Part shown: positions 28,077 to 38,129 of the stretch, piece by piece
Layout of the letters: every line of letters begins with the position of its first letter
Numbering within the stretch: position 1 is the first letter of the stretch
Assembly (NCBI RefSeq): GCF_003254545.1
Contig: NZ_QJRH01000068.1
Location: forward strand, 1 to 64,000
Source of the DNA: Flavobacterium tistrianum
Lineage (GTDB): Bacteria > Bacteroidota > Bacteroidia > Flavobacteriales > Flavobacteriaceae
Length of the DNA stretch: 64,000 nt
Reading direction: 5' to 3'
The notes under the pieces: generated by a model
What the model saw: the letters and a program-made list of their open reading frames with translations, nothing else
What the model was told of the DNA's origin: nothing
The model's database searches: none
Made by a program: the position numbers and the translations under genes

Positions 28077-29654
28077 CTAGAATTTATTTACTCCAGTATC
28101 CCACCAAAGTCTTGTTGCTCCAGTATCAGGACCTCCTAAAAGCTGAACCCCTTGCGCATAACCTGTTGGATTCGAAGTTTTCTCATTTACATAGAAATTC
28201 AATCTTCTTACAAAAGTTCCATTAGGAATTTTTCCTCCAGAGAAGTTATTTACTGGCAAGAATAATTTTGGATATCCAGTTCTTCTTGTCTCAGCCCAAG
28301 CTTCTTGTCCGTCAGGGAAACCAGCAATCCATTTTTGAGTAATAATTTTTTGTAGTTTAACTTCATTAGAAGCCGATTCTGACCATTTAACTGTTACTAA
28401 ATTTTGTGCTGCAATATTATTCGCTGCATTTAATGGGTCAGTAAAGTTTGCTGGCATTGAAGTATCGTCATTAATGTAAGCAGACGCATCACCTGCTGCT
28501 AACTGAGCAAATGAAACTGCAATTCCTGCTTCATAAAGTGACTGAGCAGATCCACCAACATTCCAACCTTTTAATGCTGCTTCAGCTTTTAAGAAATAAG
28601 ATTCAGATGCATTAAACCAAGGAATCAAGTTGTTTTCTACGATTGGTCCAACTTTAGAGAATAAATCAGCTTTTGCTGTTCTATAATTAGCATCAACTAA
28701 AGTTCCCATTCTAATACCTTGATAAACACCTCCAGTAGCTTTATGGAAGAATACATCTCTTCTTGGATCATTATAACCATTCATAATAGATGTAATTGCA
28801 CCACCTGCATTGATATCTGCCCAAGGGCCAGTGTATGTTTTAACAGGATGCTCAGCAATATAAGCCATGTTATCAGCATTAGAAGTAATTACACCTAAGC
28901 CTGCCAATGCAGCTTCTCCTTCAGTTTTTGCTTTTACAGGATCAACGTTAGAAATACGCAATGCTAAACGTAATCTTAAAGAGTTAGCAAATTTTACCCA
29001 TTTCTGAATATTTCCAGCAGCAGTAGTTCCATCTGTTGCGTCTCCTGCTGCAAAGAAAGTTGCAGAAGCATCTGCCGCTTTTGGAGTTAAAATATCAATC
29101 GCAGTTTTTAACTCTGCAAAAAATTGATCATAAACCGCCTTTTGAGAATCGTACGGAGTTGTTCCATCAGGATTTCCGAAACCTGAATAAACGATTGGCC
29201 CGTAGTAATCTGTAGTTTTATGCATTGCATAAACTTTTAAGATCAAAGACCAAGCATAAAACTGAGGATATTTATCTTTTGTTAATTTCTCAAGATTATA
29301 GGCATTTACCATCTCTTTTTGGTACTTCTGAACCCATTCAGCACCATTCCACCCATCCAAAAGCGCATACGTTGAGTTATTTGCGTTTCCTTCAAAATCG
29401 TGAGGTGTTCCCATATATCCTGAAAAGATATCAGCATTTAAGTTAAATTGGATATCTCCTTGCCAGTCATCAGCAACCAAGATATACATTCCTCTCTGCA
29501 TTGTTTTAAGAGGCGCTTTAACTTGATTAAAATCTTGTTCCAATTGTTCGTTGCTAAAGCCACTCTCATTGGTATTTATTTGTTCAAAGTCTCCTGTACA
29601 GCTACCTAACGAAAGAGCTAAAACTGAACCTAATATTAATAATTTATTTTTCAT
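28077..29654 (-). CDS. SusD/RagB-like glycan-binding lipoprotein (SusD-like_2)
   Basis: 525 residues from MKNKLLILGSVLALSLGSC. The longer frame to 29714 is rejected because it would put 20 residues before this lipobox (LGSC). The body is TPR-like and belongs to the SusD-like_2 group (LLDGWNGAEWVQKYQKEMVNAYNLE, YFLKAEAALKGW, QKWIAGFPDGQEAWAETRRTGYP). It would sit on the outer membrane as the lid of the SusC porin and capture chito-oligosaccharides. It lies 156 bp downstream of susC on the same strand. Confidence 0.95.
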   Translation of the reverse strand: MKNKLLILGSVLALSLGSCTGDFEQINTNESGFSNEQLEQDFNQVKAPLKTMQRGMYILVADDWQGDIQFNLNADIFSGYMGTPHDFEGNANNSTYALLDGWNGAEWVQKYQKEMVNAYNLEKLTKDKYPQFYAWSLILKVYAMHKTTDYYGPIVYSGFGNPDGTTPYDSQKAVYDQFFAELKTAIDILTPKAADASATFFAAGDATDGTTAAGNIQKWVKFANSLRLRLALRISNVDPVKAKTEGEAALAGLGVITSNADNMAYIAEHPVKTYTGPWADINAGGAITSIMNGYNDPRRDVFFHKATGGVYQGIRMGTLVDANYRTAKADLFSKVGPIVENNLIPWFNASESYFLKAEAALKGWNVGGSAQSLYEAGIAVSFAQLAAGDASAYINDDTSMPANFTDPLNAANNIAAQNLVTVKWSESASNEVKLQKIITQKWIAGFPDGQEAWAETRRTGYPKLFLPVNNFSGGKIPNGTFVRRLNFYVNEKTSNPTGYAQGVQLLGGPDTGATRLWWDTGVNKF

Positions 29655-29810
29655 CTGTGAATTTTTATCGTTAATTAAAATCATTTTTATTGATTTATAA
29701 GCCAACCCATTCAAAGGGTTACTTGTTTGTTATTTTGCATTATTTCTACATTCAATCAACAAACAAGAGTCTTACAACAACCAGAAGGTTTTGTCCTTTT
29801 ATTAATTATT

Positions 29811-32800
29811 TTAGAAAGTTAAATTCAAATTAACACCTATACTTCTTGTTGAAGGCAATCCGAAAATATCAACACCTTGCAATCCTTCTCCTGAACTTAA
29901 TGTTACGTTTGGATCAAACGGAGCATCTTTGTAGAAGAAAAATAAGTTTTTACCAACAAGAGAAACATTCACTGCTTTGAAGATTGTAGTTTTACTGAAA
30001 TCAAAAGTATATCCAAGAGAAAGCTCGCCTAATTTAACATTTGTCGCTTTGTACATATACTCTCCAGTAGCACCAGCTCTATCCCCAACTGAACTATAGT
30101 AATTTTGTGCAGACATTGTAGTTACTGGAGCTCCGTTAGCATCAATTGCGTCTACTTTAATTCCTCCAGCAGCTCTTGCATCACCACTTGCTTTAGATAC
30201 ACCATAAGAATCAAGCATTGCTTCTGTCATACTCATTACATTACCACCAAATCTTCCATCGATAAGCACATTTAAGAATATTTTTTTGTATTTGAAAGAG
30301 TTTGAAAAACCTAACATAAAATCAGGGTTTGAGCTTCCCATGTCTACCCAGTCAGTTTTCTGAACACGAACATCATTTCCAGAACCAGCAAGTAACATTT
30401 GACCTTGCGCATTTCTCAAAATATTTTTCCCTTGAATTGTTCCGAATGGCTGTCCTTCTTTCATAACGTATCTATAGCTATTTGGATCACCATTAGTCAA
30501 GATAACTGTATTAAGTTCTCCATTTGCACCTGTACCTAAATCAAGTACTTTGTTTTTATTTGAGGCATAATTCAATCCAAGATCCCAAGAGAAATTCTCA
30601 TTTTGAACTGCTTTGGCAGTTACTGTAATCTCAAAACCTTTATTTTCAATACTTCCTGCATTAAATGCGTAGTTAGTATATCCTGTAGTATTTGGGATTG
30701 GAGCTGGAGACGTGATTAATTGATTTTTAGTTTCGTTATGGTAGTAAGTAAAATCAAATCCGATTCTGTTGTTTAAGAATCTCCACTCTGTACCAAATTC
30801 ATAAGAATTTTGCATTTCTGGCTTCAAAGAAGTTCCTGGTTGTGGACCAACTAATGGTGGTGTAAGAATACCACCAACTAAAGTATTTACTGGTGAAGTT
30901 AAGAAAGGAGAAATATCATTACCCACTTGAGCAAATGAAGCTCTAACTTTTGCATAACTAATTGCTTCAGGTAAAGATACCATTTGACTTAAGACAGCTG
31001 ATAGACCTACTGAAGGATAAAAGAAGCTTAAATTATCTGTATTTACCAAAGTTGATGACCAGTCATTTCTTCCAGTCAAATCAAGATAAATCATGTCTTT
31101 GTATCCAATAGTTGCACTTGCAAAAAGTGATTGAACTTCTTTTTTACCTCCAATAGTATGAGCATTTCTTTCTGCAGATACAAAGTTTCCTGTATTAAAC
31201 CAGTTTGCATATACAAGTCCATTTTTTTGACCTGAATCGCTTAAGTAAGCATCATTGATTGTGGATTTTGTGATACTTGTACCAAGGTTAGCACTGAATG
31301 AAAAATCTTCACTGAATTTTGTATTGATAGTAGCAATTAAATCACCATATAATTGATTACTTTCACTATCTGAATAAATATATCTACCTGTTGATGGTGC
31401 CAATGTCTCATTTGTACCAGCATACATTCTTTTATCAAAAATGTTATCAAATTTATTATAACCACCTCTTGCTTTAATACTCAACCAATCAGTTGCTTTA
31501 TATGTAATAGCTGCAGAAGTAATTAACGATTGGTTTTTATCAATAGATTGATTTCTGTTTAAGATCCAACCTGGATTTTGAATAATATCCGAAGTTTGAG
31601 AAGGCCATCTTTGAGTCATCAAGTTTCTTGCTGGATCGAATACTTCAAAGTTTTTATAGTAATCGTTAAAATCATTTCCTCTTGGGAACAAATAAACTCC
31701 TGTCAATGGGTTGAAGTACAATCCGTTTGTTGGTTTATTTATAATTTTTTGCTCCGCATAAGATATCGCGCCATCAATAGTTACTTTATCATTAAATAAT
31801 TTAACGCTTTGACGAAGTGCAATGTTATTTTTCTTAAACTCGTTTGTTGGAATTACACCGTCAACTTTAGTGTTTGCATAAGTAAGACTAGTTGACATTT
31901 TATCAGATCCACCATTTACAGATACAGAGTTGATCATAGTAAGACCTGTATTGTAAAAATCTTTTACGTGGTCAGGAGAATTTTTAGGATCACCCCAAGT
32001 TTTGTCAGATGATGGCGCTGCTCCATAACTAGTTTGAAATTTAGGTAATGAAACCACATTATCTACAAATACACTCGCGTTGTAAGATGCTGTTACGTTT
32101 CCTTCTTTTCCTTTTTTAGTTGTAATTACGATAACACCATTTGCTCCTTGAGAACCATATAAAGCAGCTGCAGAAGCTCCTTTAAGAACTGTCATCGATT
32201 CAATATCATCAGGGTTCATCATAGAGATTGCATCTCCACCATCTCTATTTCCTCCTGCTGTATCACCAAAAACCTGATTTGCTTGAGCTGAGTTAGAGTT
32301 TAACATTGGAATCCCGTCAATAACATATAATGGCTGGTTATTTGTCGCAGATGAGTTACCACGTATTGTTACTTTTGCAGCACCTCCTGCGCCAGCAGAA
32401 CTTTTTCCAACAATAAGACCAGCAACTTTACCAGATAAACTGTTCATTAAGTTGGCATCCTTAACTCTTGTTACCTCCTCACCTTTAACCTCTTGAGCTG
32501 CATAAGTCAAAGTCTTTTTTGATCTTTTAAGTCCCAATGAAGTTACTACTACTTCATTTAATGCATTTGATGCAGCCTGTACCATTTTTACATTTATTGT
32601 AGCAGCATCGCCTACAACTATGTTTTGTGTTCCAAGACCCACATAACTAAAAACTAATGTCTGTCCTTTTTGAACTTCAATAGTATACAATCCGTCAAAA
32701 TCGGTAGTTGTTCCTTTTTGACTTCCTTGTACCAAAACAGAAGCTCCTGGTAATGGCATACCTTCAGAATCTGTAATCACACCTTTGACACTTTTTACTT

Positions 32801-32858
32801 GTGCAAGCGAAACTTGCGCCGTAAAAACAATCATAAAGATTAAGAAAATTTTTTTCAT
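29811..32858 (-). CDS. SusC/RagA-type TonB-dependent outer-membrane transporter
   Basis: 1015 residues with signal peptide [20 protein letters not shown], a carboxypeptidase-regulatory-like domain ([20 protein letters not shown], ~22-95), a plug (~115-235, with [20 protein letters not shown] and the SusC motif [19 protein letters not shown]) and a beta-barrel ending in NLNLTF. It imports chito-oligomers powered by TonB. The 274-bp region upstream, shared with the divergent kinase gene, carries paired LytTR-type sites at 32922-32955, so it is probably induced by the adjacent two-component system. It leads the susC-susD-nagB-GH20-chiA series. Confidence 0.97.
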   Translation of the reverse strand: MKKIFLIFMIVFTAQVSLAQVKSVKGVITDSEGMPLPGASVLVQGSQKGTTTDFDGLYTIEVQKGQTLVFSYVGLGTQNIVVGDAATINVKMVQAASNALNEVVVTSLGLKRSKKTLTYAAQEVKGEEVTRVKDANLMNSLSGKVAGLIVGKSSAGAGGAAKVTIRGNSSATNNQPLYVIDGIPMLNSNSAQANQVFGDTAGGNRDGGDAISMMNPDDIESMTVLKGASAAALYGSQGANGVIVITTKKGKEGNVTASYNASVFVDNVVSLPKFQTSYGAAPSSDKTWGDPKNSPDHVKDFYNTGLTMINSVSVNGGSDKMSTSLTYANTKVDGVIPTNEFKKNNIALRQSVKLFNDKVTIDGAISYAEQKIINKPTNGLYFNPLTGVYLFPRGNDFNDYYKNFEVFDPARNLMTQRWPSQTSDIIQNPGWILNRNQSIDKNQSLITSAAITYKATDWLSIKARGGYNKFDNIFDKRMYAGTNETLAPSTGRYIYSDSESNQLYGDLIATINTKFSEDFSFSANLGTSITKSTINDAYLSDSGQKNGLVYANWFNTGNFVSAERNAHTIGGKKEVQSLFASATIGYKDMIYLDLTGRNDWSSTLVNTDNLSFFYPSVGLSAVLSQMVSLPEAISYAKVRASFAQVGNDISPFLTSPVNTLVGGILTPPLVGPQPGTSLKPEMQNSYEFGTEWRFLNNRIGFDFTYYHNETKNQLITSPAPIPNTTGYTNYAFNAGSIENKGFEITVTAKAVQNENFSWDLGLNYASNKNKVLDLGTGANGELNTVILTNGDPNSYRYVMKEGQPFGTIQGKNILRNAQGQMLLAGSGNDVRVQKTDWVDMGSSNPDFMLGFSNSFKYKKIFLNVLIDGRFGGNVMSMTEAMLDSYGVSKASGDARAAGGIKVDAIDANGAPVTTMSAQNYYSSVGDRAGATGEYMYKATNVKLGELSLGYTFDFSKTTIFKAVNVSLVGKNLFFFYKDAPFDPNVTLSSGEGLQGVDIFGLPSTRSIGVNLNLTF

Positions 32859-32921
32859 GTTTATTTTATTTTGTTAGTTATGAAGTAAAATTATTCTTAA
32901 GGCATTGTTAAAAAAAATAAA

Positions 32922-32955
32922 TTAAACCAACGACAACAAAATTTAAACGAACGAC
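32922..32955 (-). promoter_or_regulatory. Tandem LytTR-type binding sites upstream of susC
   Basis: On the minus strand GTCGTTCGTTTAA (32943-32955) and GTCGTTGGTTTAA (32922-32934) are direct repeats with 21-bp phasing and 12 of 13 identical bases. Phasing of two helical turns is typical of LytTR dimer sites. They lie 64-97 bp upstream of the susC start. The second copy recurs exactly upstream of the MFS gene. Confidence 0.75.
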
Positions 32956-33132
32956 ATAAATCATTCAATAATACGCTTTACGAAAACGTTCTAATAGAAA
33001 AATTAAGCACCAATATCCTTTTTTTGCGAAATTTTATTCAAAAAAATTGGCTTTTTGCAGTTAATTGTTTAAAGTTGCACAATATTTTAATATTGTTAAG
33101 AAAAACTAAATTTATCTAACCAACCAAACCAA

Positions 33133-34185
33133 TTGAAAGAAATACGAAAAGTTAAATTTGATATTAAACTGCAAAATCATATTTGGTTTTGGGGAGTATA
33201 TTTTACTTTAAACTTTTTAAGATGGGGCGCTTACTTTAATGATTATCCTTATTCATTTAAATCCAACTTAATCGAATTCTCACTAGTTATTCCTTTAGTG
33301 TATTTGAATTTATTTGTTCTAGTTCCAAAATATGTACTAAAGCAGAGATACATCATGTACACTTTTCTACTTCTATTAAGTTTATTTGCGATTTATTTGG
33401 CTAAAACAGCCCTCACCTATTATATAATATCAGAAAATATCTGGCCTGAGGCCAATAGAGAATACCATCCTTTTGAAATTAATCACATAGTTGCCGTTTG
33501 CATTGGAGAGTTGTATGTACTAGCAATGGCTTCATCGGTTTATCTTACGCTAACATGGCTAAGAGAGCGTGAAAGAAATAGATCTTTAAGAGAAAACCAG
33601 TTTAAAATAAAACTTAAGTACCTTGAAAATCAGATTCAGCCACACTTTTTCTTTAATACCTTAAATAATCTCTATGCTTTATCGCTAGAATCTTCAAAGA
33701 AAGTTCCAGATGTTATCATAAAACTTTCCAATTTGATGGAGTATGTTTTATATGATGTTAAAGGAACCAAATTTGTTCCCCTAATAAAGGAAATCGATTA
33801 TATCCAGAATTATATAGAAATTGAAAAGCTTCGTTTTGAAAATGTAGAAGTAACGATAAACCTTGAATCAAATATCGAAGATGTTGTTGTACCTCCGCTA
33901 ATCTTTATTTCATTGGTTGAAAATGCCTTTAAACATGGAGGCTTAAACAATAAAAATTTAAAAATAAAAATCAATTGCAGAGTTTTAGATAATAAAACGC
34001 TCGATTTTGAAATCTTAAATAATTTTGTAATTTCACAAACTCACAATCCAAAACGAGGAATCGGTTTAGTTAATACAAAAAAGAGGTTAAAATTAATTTA
34101 TAGAAACAATTTCAGCCTTAAGCATACCACTAAACTAAATTTCTACATTATCCGATTACAAATACCTACTCAGAATGAAGATTAA
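33133..34185 (+). CDS. LytS/YehU-type sensor histidine kinase
   Basis: 350 residues starting at TTG. No in-frame ATG precedes it, and a stop lies at 33097. Four hydrophobic segments (~15-35, 45-66, 73-100, 118-142) form the sensor. A coiled linker (WLRERERNRSLRENQFK) leads to the His_kinase domain with the phospho-acceptor H171 in LENQIQPHFFFNTLNNL. A HATPase-like end carries the N box LVENAFKHG and GIGLVNTKKRL. The partner response regulator overlaps by 11 bp. Divergent from susC, it is probably the chitin-sensing switch of the locus. The signal it senses is not visible. Confidence 0.93.
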   Translation: MKEIRKVKFDIKLQNHIWFWGVYFTLNFLRWGAYFNDYPYSFKSNLIEFSLVIPLVYLNLFVLVPKYVLKQRYIMYTFLLLLSLFAIYLAKTALTYYIISENIWPEANREYHPFEINHIVAVCIGELYVLAMASSVYLTLTWLRERERNRSLRENQFKIKLKYLENQIQPHFFFNTLNNLYALSLESSKKVPDVIIKLSNLMEYVLYDVKGTKFVPLIKEIDYIQNYIEIEKLRFENVEVTINLESNIEDVVVPPLIFISLVENAFKHGGLNNKNLKIKINCRVLDNKTLDFEILNNFVISQTHNPKRGIGLVNTKKRLKLIYRNNFSLKHTTKLNFYIIRLQIPTQNED

Positions 34186-34876
34186 ATGCGTGTTAATTGA
34201 TGATGAGCCTTTAGCTATCAAAGTCCTGCAAAATTATTTTACCAATTTTACAGATTTTGAAGTTATAGCAACATTCAATAACTCTTTAGAGGCACTCGAT
34301 TTTATCAACAGCACTTCTGTTGACGCTGTCTTTTTAGATATTAACATGCCTATGATGACTGGTTTTGAATTGATCAGTCTTATTGAAAACAAAACTAAAG
34401 TTATCATTACTACTGCCTTTAGAGAATTTGCAGCAGAAAGTTATGATTTGGATGTATTAGATTACTTGGTAAAACCGATTCCGCTGCCAAGATTTATAAA
34501 ATGCATCAATAAGATCACCACCGAGTATAATCTCAAAAACAATATTAAAGTCGAAACCACAAAAGGCGATTCTCATATTTTTATCAAAGTCGATAAAAAA
34601 ATGATGAAAATTAATATTGAAGAAATTTTGTTCGTTGAAGGAATGAAAGAATACATAAAAGTTGTCACACCTGATAAAACTTATATTACACATAAATCTC
34701 TTACATCACTATCGGAAGAATTGCCAGCAGATCGTTTCCTAAGAATACATAAATCGTATGTAATCGCCCTAAACAAGGTAAAATCTATAGAAGGAAACCG
34801 CGTTCAAATACAGTCATATAACATTCCGATAGGTCGAAACTACAGTAAAGAAGTTAAAAACAAGATATTGGAATAA
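34175..34876 (+). CDS. LytTR-family response regulator
   Basis: 233 residues. The receiver domain (1-~120) has the acidic pair D9/D10, phospho-acceptor D55 (DAVFLDINMPMMTGFEL) and the Lys in VKPIPLPRF. The C-terminal LytTR DNA-binding domain (~132-233) has IFIKVDKKMMKINIEEILFV, YITHKSLTSLSEELP, FLRIHKSYVIALNKV and PIGRNYSKEV. It overlaps the kinase gene by 11 bp, so it is translationally coupled. The 21-bp-phased repeats upstream of susC and the matching motif upstream of the MFS gene are plausible targets. Confidence 0.95.
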   Translation: MKIKCVLIDDEPLAIKVLQNYFTNFTDFEVIATFNNSLEALDFINSTSVDAVFLDINMPMMTGFELISLIENKTKVIITTAFREFAAESYDLDVLDYLVKPIPLPRFIKCINKITTEYNLKNNIKVETTKGDSHIFIKVDKKMMKINIEEILFVEGMKEYIKVVTPDKTYITHKSLTSLSEELPADRFLRIHKSYVIALNKVKSIEGNRVQIQSYNIPIGRNYSKEVKNKILE

Positions 34877-34938
34877 AACATAATTACGAATTACATTTTC
34901 TAACTGGGTTAAAATTAACACTTTGTTGAAAAAACATA

Positions 34939-34951
34939 GTCGTTGGTTTAA
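34939..34951 (+). promoter_or_regulatory. LytTR-type site upstream of the MFS transporter gene
   Basis: GTCGTTGGTTTAA is identical over 13 bases to the promoter-proximal site at susC and has the same orientation relative to its gene, about 100 bp before the start. The upstream half-site is degenerate (ACACTTTGTTGAA at -21, 7 of 13). A TATATTTA -7-like box is at 35001-35008. Confidence 0.7.
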
Positions 34952-35051
34952 ATTTAACATTATTTATACCTTTTTATTTTTTTTTGAGAATCCTAACAAA
35001 TATATTTACGGTCTTCAAAAAACAATAAAATAAAAAATTAACCTTATTATT

Positions 35052-36521
35052 ATGAGTTCAGAAAATGTGCAAACCAAATGGGGGCAATTTATCTCTTTGA
35101 TAATCGTCTTCTTCTTTTGGGGTTTTGTTGGATCAGCCAATGACATCCTGATTCCAGTATTCAAAAAAGTATTTACGTTATCGCAAGTACAATCTCAATT
35201 AGTAGCTTGGGCTTTCTACGCTGCTTATTTTGTTGGATCAATTATATTCTTTATCGTTTCTTTAAAAGTAGACGTTTTACAAAAATACGGCTACAAAAGA
35301 ACTTTATCTGCAGGGTTAGTTCTGTCTGCTATAGGTTCATTTTTATTCGTTCCTGCGGCTACAATTCAAAGTTTCCCTTTCTTCTTAACAGCTTTATTTA
35401 CAGTAGGATTAGGATTTTCAATTCAGCAAATTGTAGCAAACCCGTTAGCAATTAAAATGGGAAGTCCAGAAACTGGAGCACACCGTTTAACACTTGCAGG
35501 AGGAATCAACTCTTTCGGAACAACAATCGGAGCTATTTTACTGGGTATTGCTTTATTCGGAATGGGAGATAACAAGAAAACATCTCTTTCATTAGAAGAT
35601 ATCAAATTGCCATTCATCATTTTAGGTCTTGCCTTTATTGCGGTTGCTGTTTTCATGAATTTTTCTAAAATTGAAGACCCTGTAAAAGAGGAGGAAGCAA
35701 TCATCAAAGACAAACACAGCAATTTTAATATTCTTGACTATCCGCAATTATACTTGGGTATGTTAGGAATTTTTATTTATGTTGGAACTGAGGTTACTAT
35801 TATCAGTAATTTACCTGCCTTATTGCACACACACGAATTCGGAAACATTTTAGAGGATGCAGTTGCGCCATTTATTGCGCTTTACTGGGGAAGTTTAATG
35901 ATTGGCCGTTGGAATGGTGGAGCAAACGTATTTAATACTTCGAACTTGGTAAATACGGCTCTTAAATTTATCGTGCCAGCTGCAGCATTTGGAGTAATTA
36001 TCGGAGCAAATATCTTTGCTGCTCACGACGTTTCTTCATTCTACATTTACCCAATCTGGATTTTACTATTTATCGCTGTAAGCTTTGTTGGTGGTAAAAA
36101 CGCAGGAAAAACATTAATGCTTTTCGGAATTTCAGGATTAACTATGATGGTTTTAGGTCTTGCTTGGCCAGATCCTTCTATAGCTAAATTCTTCTTTATT
36201 TCTGGAGGATTGTTCTTGTCTATCATGTGGCCTTCAATCTTCGATTTAGCGATTGCAGGATTAGGAAAAAACACAGGAAAAGCATCATCTTTCTTGATTA
36301 TGATGATTCTTGGTGGTGGAGTAATTCCATTGTTACAAGGAAGTATCTGTGATTTAGATGCTACAAATCCGAACGGAATTTTCGGTATCACATATACGCA
36401 CTTCTCATACATTGTACCGCTTATTGGTTTTGCTTATTTAGGATTCTACGGCTTCTACTGTCCAAAAATCTTGAAAAAACAAGGAATCAGCCATATCGAA
36501 AGTGCTGGCAGCGGACACTAA
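35052..36521 (+). CDS. MFS sugar transporter, FucP/NagP-like (probable GlcNAc uptake)
   Basis: 489 residues with about 12 hydrophobic helices, in the sugar:H+ symporter group of FucP/GluP (FFFWGFVGSANDILIPVFKK, GLGFSIQQIVANPLAIKMG, LTLAGGINSFGTTIGAILLG, FIYVGTEVTI, LYWGSLMIGRW). Its place beside the chitin-locus regulator and the shared LytTR motif suggest it moves GlcNAc or chitobiose across the inner membrane. Substrate is inferred from context. A strong terminator follows at 36546. Confidence 0.92.
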   Translation: MSSENVQTKWGQFISLIIVFFFWGFVGSANDILIPVFKKVFTLSQVQSQLVAWAFYAAYFVGSIIFFIVSLKVDVLQKYGYKRTLSAGLVLSAIGSFLFVPAATIQSFPFFLTALFTVGLGFSIQQIVANPLAIKMGSPETGAHRLTLAGGINSFGTTIGAILLGIALFGMGDNKKTSLSLEDIKLPFIILGLAFIAVAVFMNFSKIEDPVKEEEAIIKDKHSNFNILDYPQLYLGMLGIFIYVGTEVTIISNLPALLHTHEFGNILEDAVAPFIALYWGSLMIGRWNGGANVFNTSNLVNTALKFIVPAAAFGVIIGANIFAAHDVSSFYIYPIWILLFIAVSFVGGKNAGKTLMLFGISGLTMMVLGLAWPDPSIAKFFFISGGLFLSIMWPSIFDLAIAGLGKNTGKASSFLIMMILGGGVIPLLQGSICDLDATNPNGIFGITYTHFSYIVPLIGFAYLGFYGFYCPKILKKQGISHIESAGSGH

Positions 36522-36545
36522 AAATTAAAAAAATCCAATATAAAA

Positions 36546-36582
36546 AAATCCAAATTCCAATCTCCAATAGGAATTTGGATTT
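36546..36582 (+). terminator. Terminator at the end of the chitin locus
   Basis: 13-bp perfect arms AAATCCAAATTCC/GGAATTTGGATTT with an 11-base loop and T-run, 25 bp past the MFS stop. Flanked on the right by simple repeats (TTTGAGCCTTTGCAACTC). Confidence 0.9.
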
Positions 36583-36640
36583 TTTATTTTCAAAAGAAAA
36601 GAAACTTTGAGCCTTTGCAACTCTGAGCCTTTGAACCTTT

Positions 36641-37138
36641 TTATTTCGCATTAATAATATTGCTCAAATTCTTCTTAAAAATAGCCTTATTTTGCGCCGA
36701 CAAAGGATAAACAACATCTTTATCCGCATGAACAATTACCTTATCAATATCCGCATTTAAAAGCGCTTGAGGATCCTTTATTTTCAACGTGCAAGCTCCA
36801 TCAAAAAAGCCATCATCTTCAATAGTTTTTCTAGCTTCTATTTTTGTGCCATCACTTAAAACTGCCGAGATTGTCATTTCGCTATTTAATGTCTTAGAGT
36901 AAAATCCGTCCATCACCAATAAAAGTCGATACGTATTTTTCAATTCCGGACCTTTAAACTCGTGTCTCGTAATGTTATATCGAAGACCTTTAGCAAGAGT
37001 TTGAAATTTAACAGAACAATCCAACTCATAAGTTGCAACATCTCCGGCTTCATTAACCGAAGTAATAACTTTAGCGGCTTGGGCATTTATCGAGAAACTC
37101 GCCGCAAAAAATGACAACATAAATAAGACAACTTTCAT
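36641..37138 (-). CDS. Exported protein of unknown function
   Basis: 165 residues with signal peptide MKVVLFMLSFFAASFSINAQ. The mature part is beta-rich and polar (YRLLLVMDGFYSKTLNSEMTISAVLSDGTKIEARKTIEDDGFFDGACTLKIKD). I recognise no family. It follows the transaldolase gene on the same strand, but that gene's terminator at 37173-37208 lies between them, so it is probably transcribed separately or by read-through. Confidence 0.75.
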   Translation of the reverse strand: MKVVLFMLSFFAASFSINAQAAKVITSVNEAGDVATYELDCSVKFQTLAKGLRYNITRHEFKGPELKNTYRLLLVMDGFYSKTLNSEMTISAVLSDGTKIEARKTIEDDGFFDGACTLKIKDPQALLNADIDKVIVHADKDVVYPLSAQNKAIFKKNLSNIINAK

Positions 37139-37172
37139 ATTTAACTATTTAAGATTCAATATAAAAGTAAAA

Positions 37173-37208
37173 AAAATCGCCTTTTCTCGTTAGAAAAAAG
37201 ACGATTTT
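37173..37208 (-). terminator. Terminator after the transaldolase gene
   Basis: Stem AAAATCG.../...CGATTTT with additional imperfect pairing of the T/A-rich interior. On the minus strand it is followed by a long T-run. It lies between the transaldolase stop and the exported-protein gene. Confidence 0.65.
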
Positions 37209-37229
37209 AATTTTGTAAATATCTAAGGA

Positions 37230-37886
37230 TTATTTGTTTCCTTTTTCAAAGTCAGCTACGAATTGAGCTAAACCGATATCAGTCAATGGGTGTTTCAACA
37301 AACCATAAATTGCAGAAAGAGGTCCTGTCATAACATCAGCACCAATTTTAGCACAGTTTACAATATGCATTGTGTGACGTACAGAAGCTGCTAAAATTTG
37401 AGTTTCGTAACCATAGTTATCGTAAACTTCTCTAATTTCTTGAATTAAGTTTAATCCATCAGTAGAAATATCATCTAAACGTCCAACGAAAGGAGAAACA
37501 TAAGTAGCTCCCGCTTTAGCAGCCAAGATAGCTTGTCCTACAGAGAAAACAAGAGTTACGTTAGTTTTAATTCCTTTATCAGAAAAATATTTCGCTGCCA
37601 TAACACCTTCCTTAGTCATAGGAAGTTTTACAACAATCTGCTCATGCAATTCAGCCAGCTCCTCACCCTCTTTAACCATACCTTCAAAGTCAAGAGCATT
37701 AACTTCAGCACTTACATCACCTTCAACAAGATTGCAAATATCAACATAATGCTTAAGGATATTGTTTTTTCCAGTGATTCCTTCTTTTGCCATTAATGAC
37801 GGATTAGTCGTCACACCATCCAAAACACCTAAAGCTTGTGCTTCTTTAATTTGAGCTAAATTAGCTGTGTCAATAAAAAATTTCAT
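37230..37886 (-). CDS. Transaldolase (small TalC/Fsa-type)
   Basis: 218 residues, the short transaldolase subfamily. Signatures: [29 protein letters not shown], Schiff-base Lys K87 in [10 protein letters not shown], and [31 protein letters not shown]. It transfers dihydroxyacetone units in the non-oxidative pentose phosphate pathway, or acts as a fructose-6-P aldolase; the sequence alone does not separate the two. Next to the chitin locus it could handle fructose-6-P, but this may be chance. Confidence 0.93.
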   Translation of the reverse strand: MKFFIDTANLAQIKEAQALGVLDGVTTNPSLMAKEGITGKNNILKHYVDICNLVEGDVSAEVNALDFEGMVKEGEELAELHEQIVVKLPMTKEGVMAAKYFSDKGIKTNVTLVFSVGQAILAAKAGATYVSPFVGRLDDISTDGLNLIQEIREVYDNYGYETQILAASVRHTMHIVNCAKIGADVMTGPLSAIYGLLKHPLTDIGLAQFVADFEKGNK

Positions 37887-37920
37887 AATTTATATTATTT
37901 AAATTGTGTTGATTTACTCT

Positions 37921-38033
37921 GGGCGTGACCAGATTTGTAAAAGGCGCACTTACCAAACCGCTTACGAGCGCCTTTCCCAAATCTGGTCGGGCTATCCGCA
38001 CTACTTCGGTAGTTCACTCCTATCCCTCACGCA
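37921..38033. repeat. GC-rich cruciform element of unknown class
   Basis: GACCAGATTTG (37927-37937) pairs with CAAATCTGGTC (37978-37988). Inside, AAAGGCGC (37940-37947) pairs with GCGCCTTT (37968-37975). The stem is followed by a C-rich stretch GGGCTATCCGCACTACTTCG...CCTATCCCTCACGC. It is strikingly GC-rich for this DNA and fills most of the 243-bp gap upstream of the transaldolase gene. The reading frames across it are not convincing. It is a candidate dispersed repeat or structured RNA. Confidence 0.6.
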
Positions 38034-38129
38034 AACGCAGCTGCAAAATTACGAAATCAATACCAATAACAATTTCAAAAATCAAATCAATTTGTGATTT
38101 AAATCTAAAATCAAGCAAATAATTGCGAT

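Noticed and set aside
34175..34185. Frameshift between kinase and regulator
   Set aside because: The 11-bp overlap is ordinary translational coupling. Both proteins are full-length with complete domains.
37906..38122. Two short plus-strand frames across the GC-rich cruciform
   Set aside because: Both arise from the palindromic DNA and would encode unrelated low-complexity peptides.
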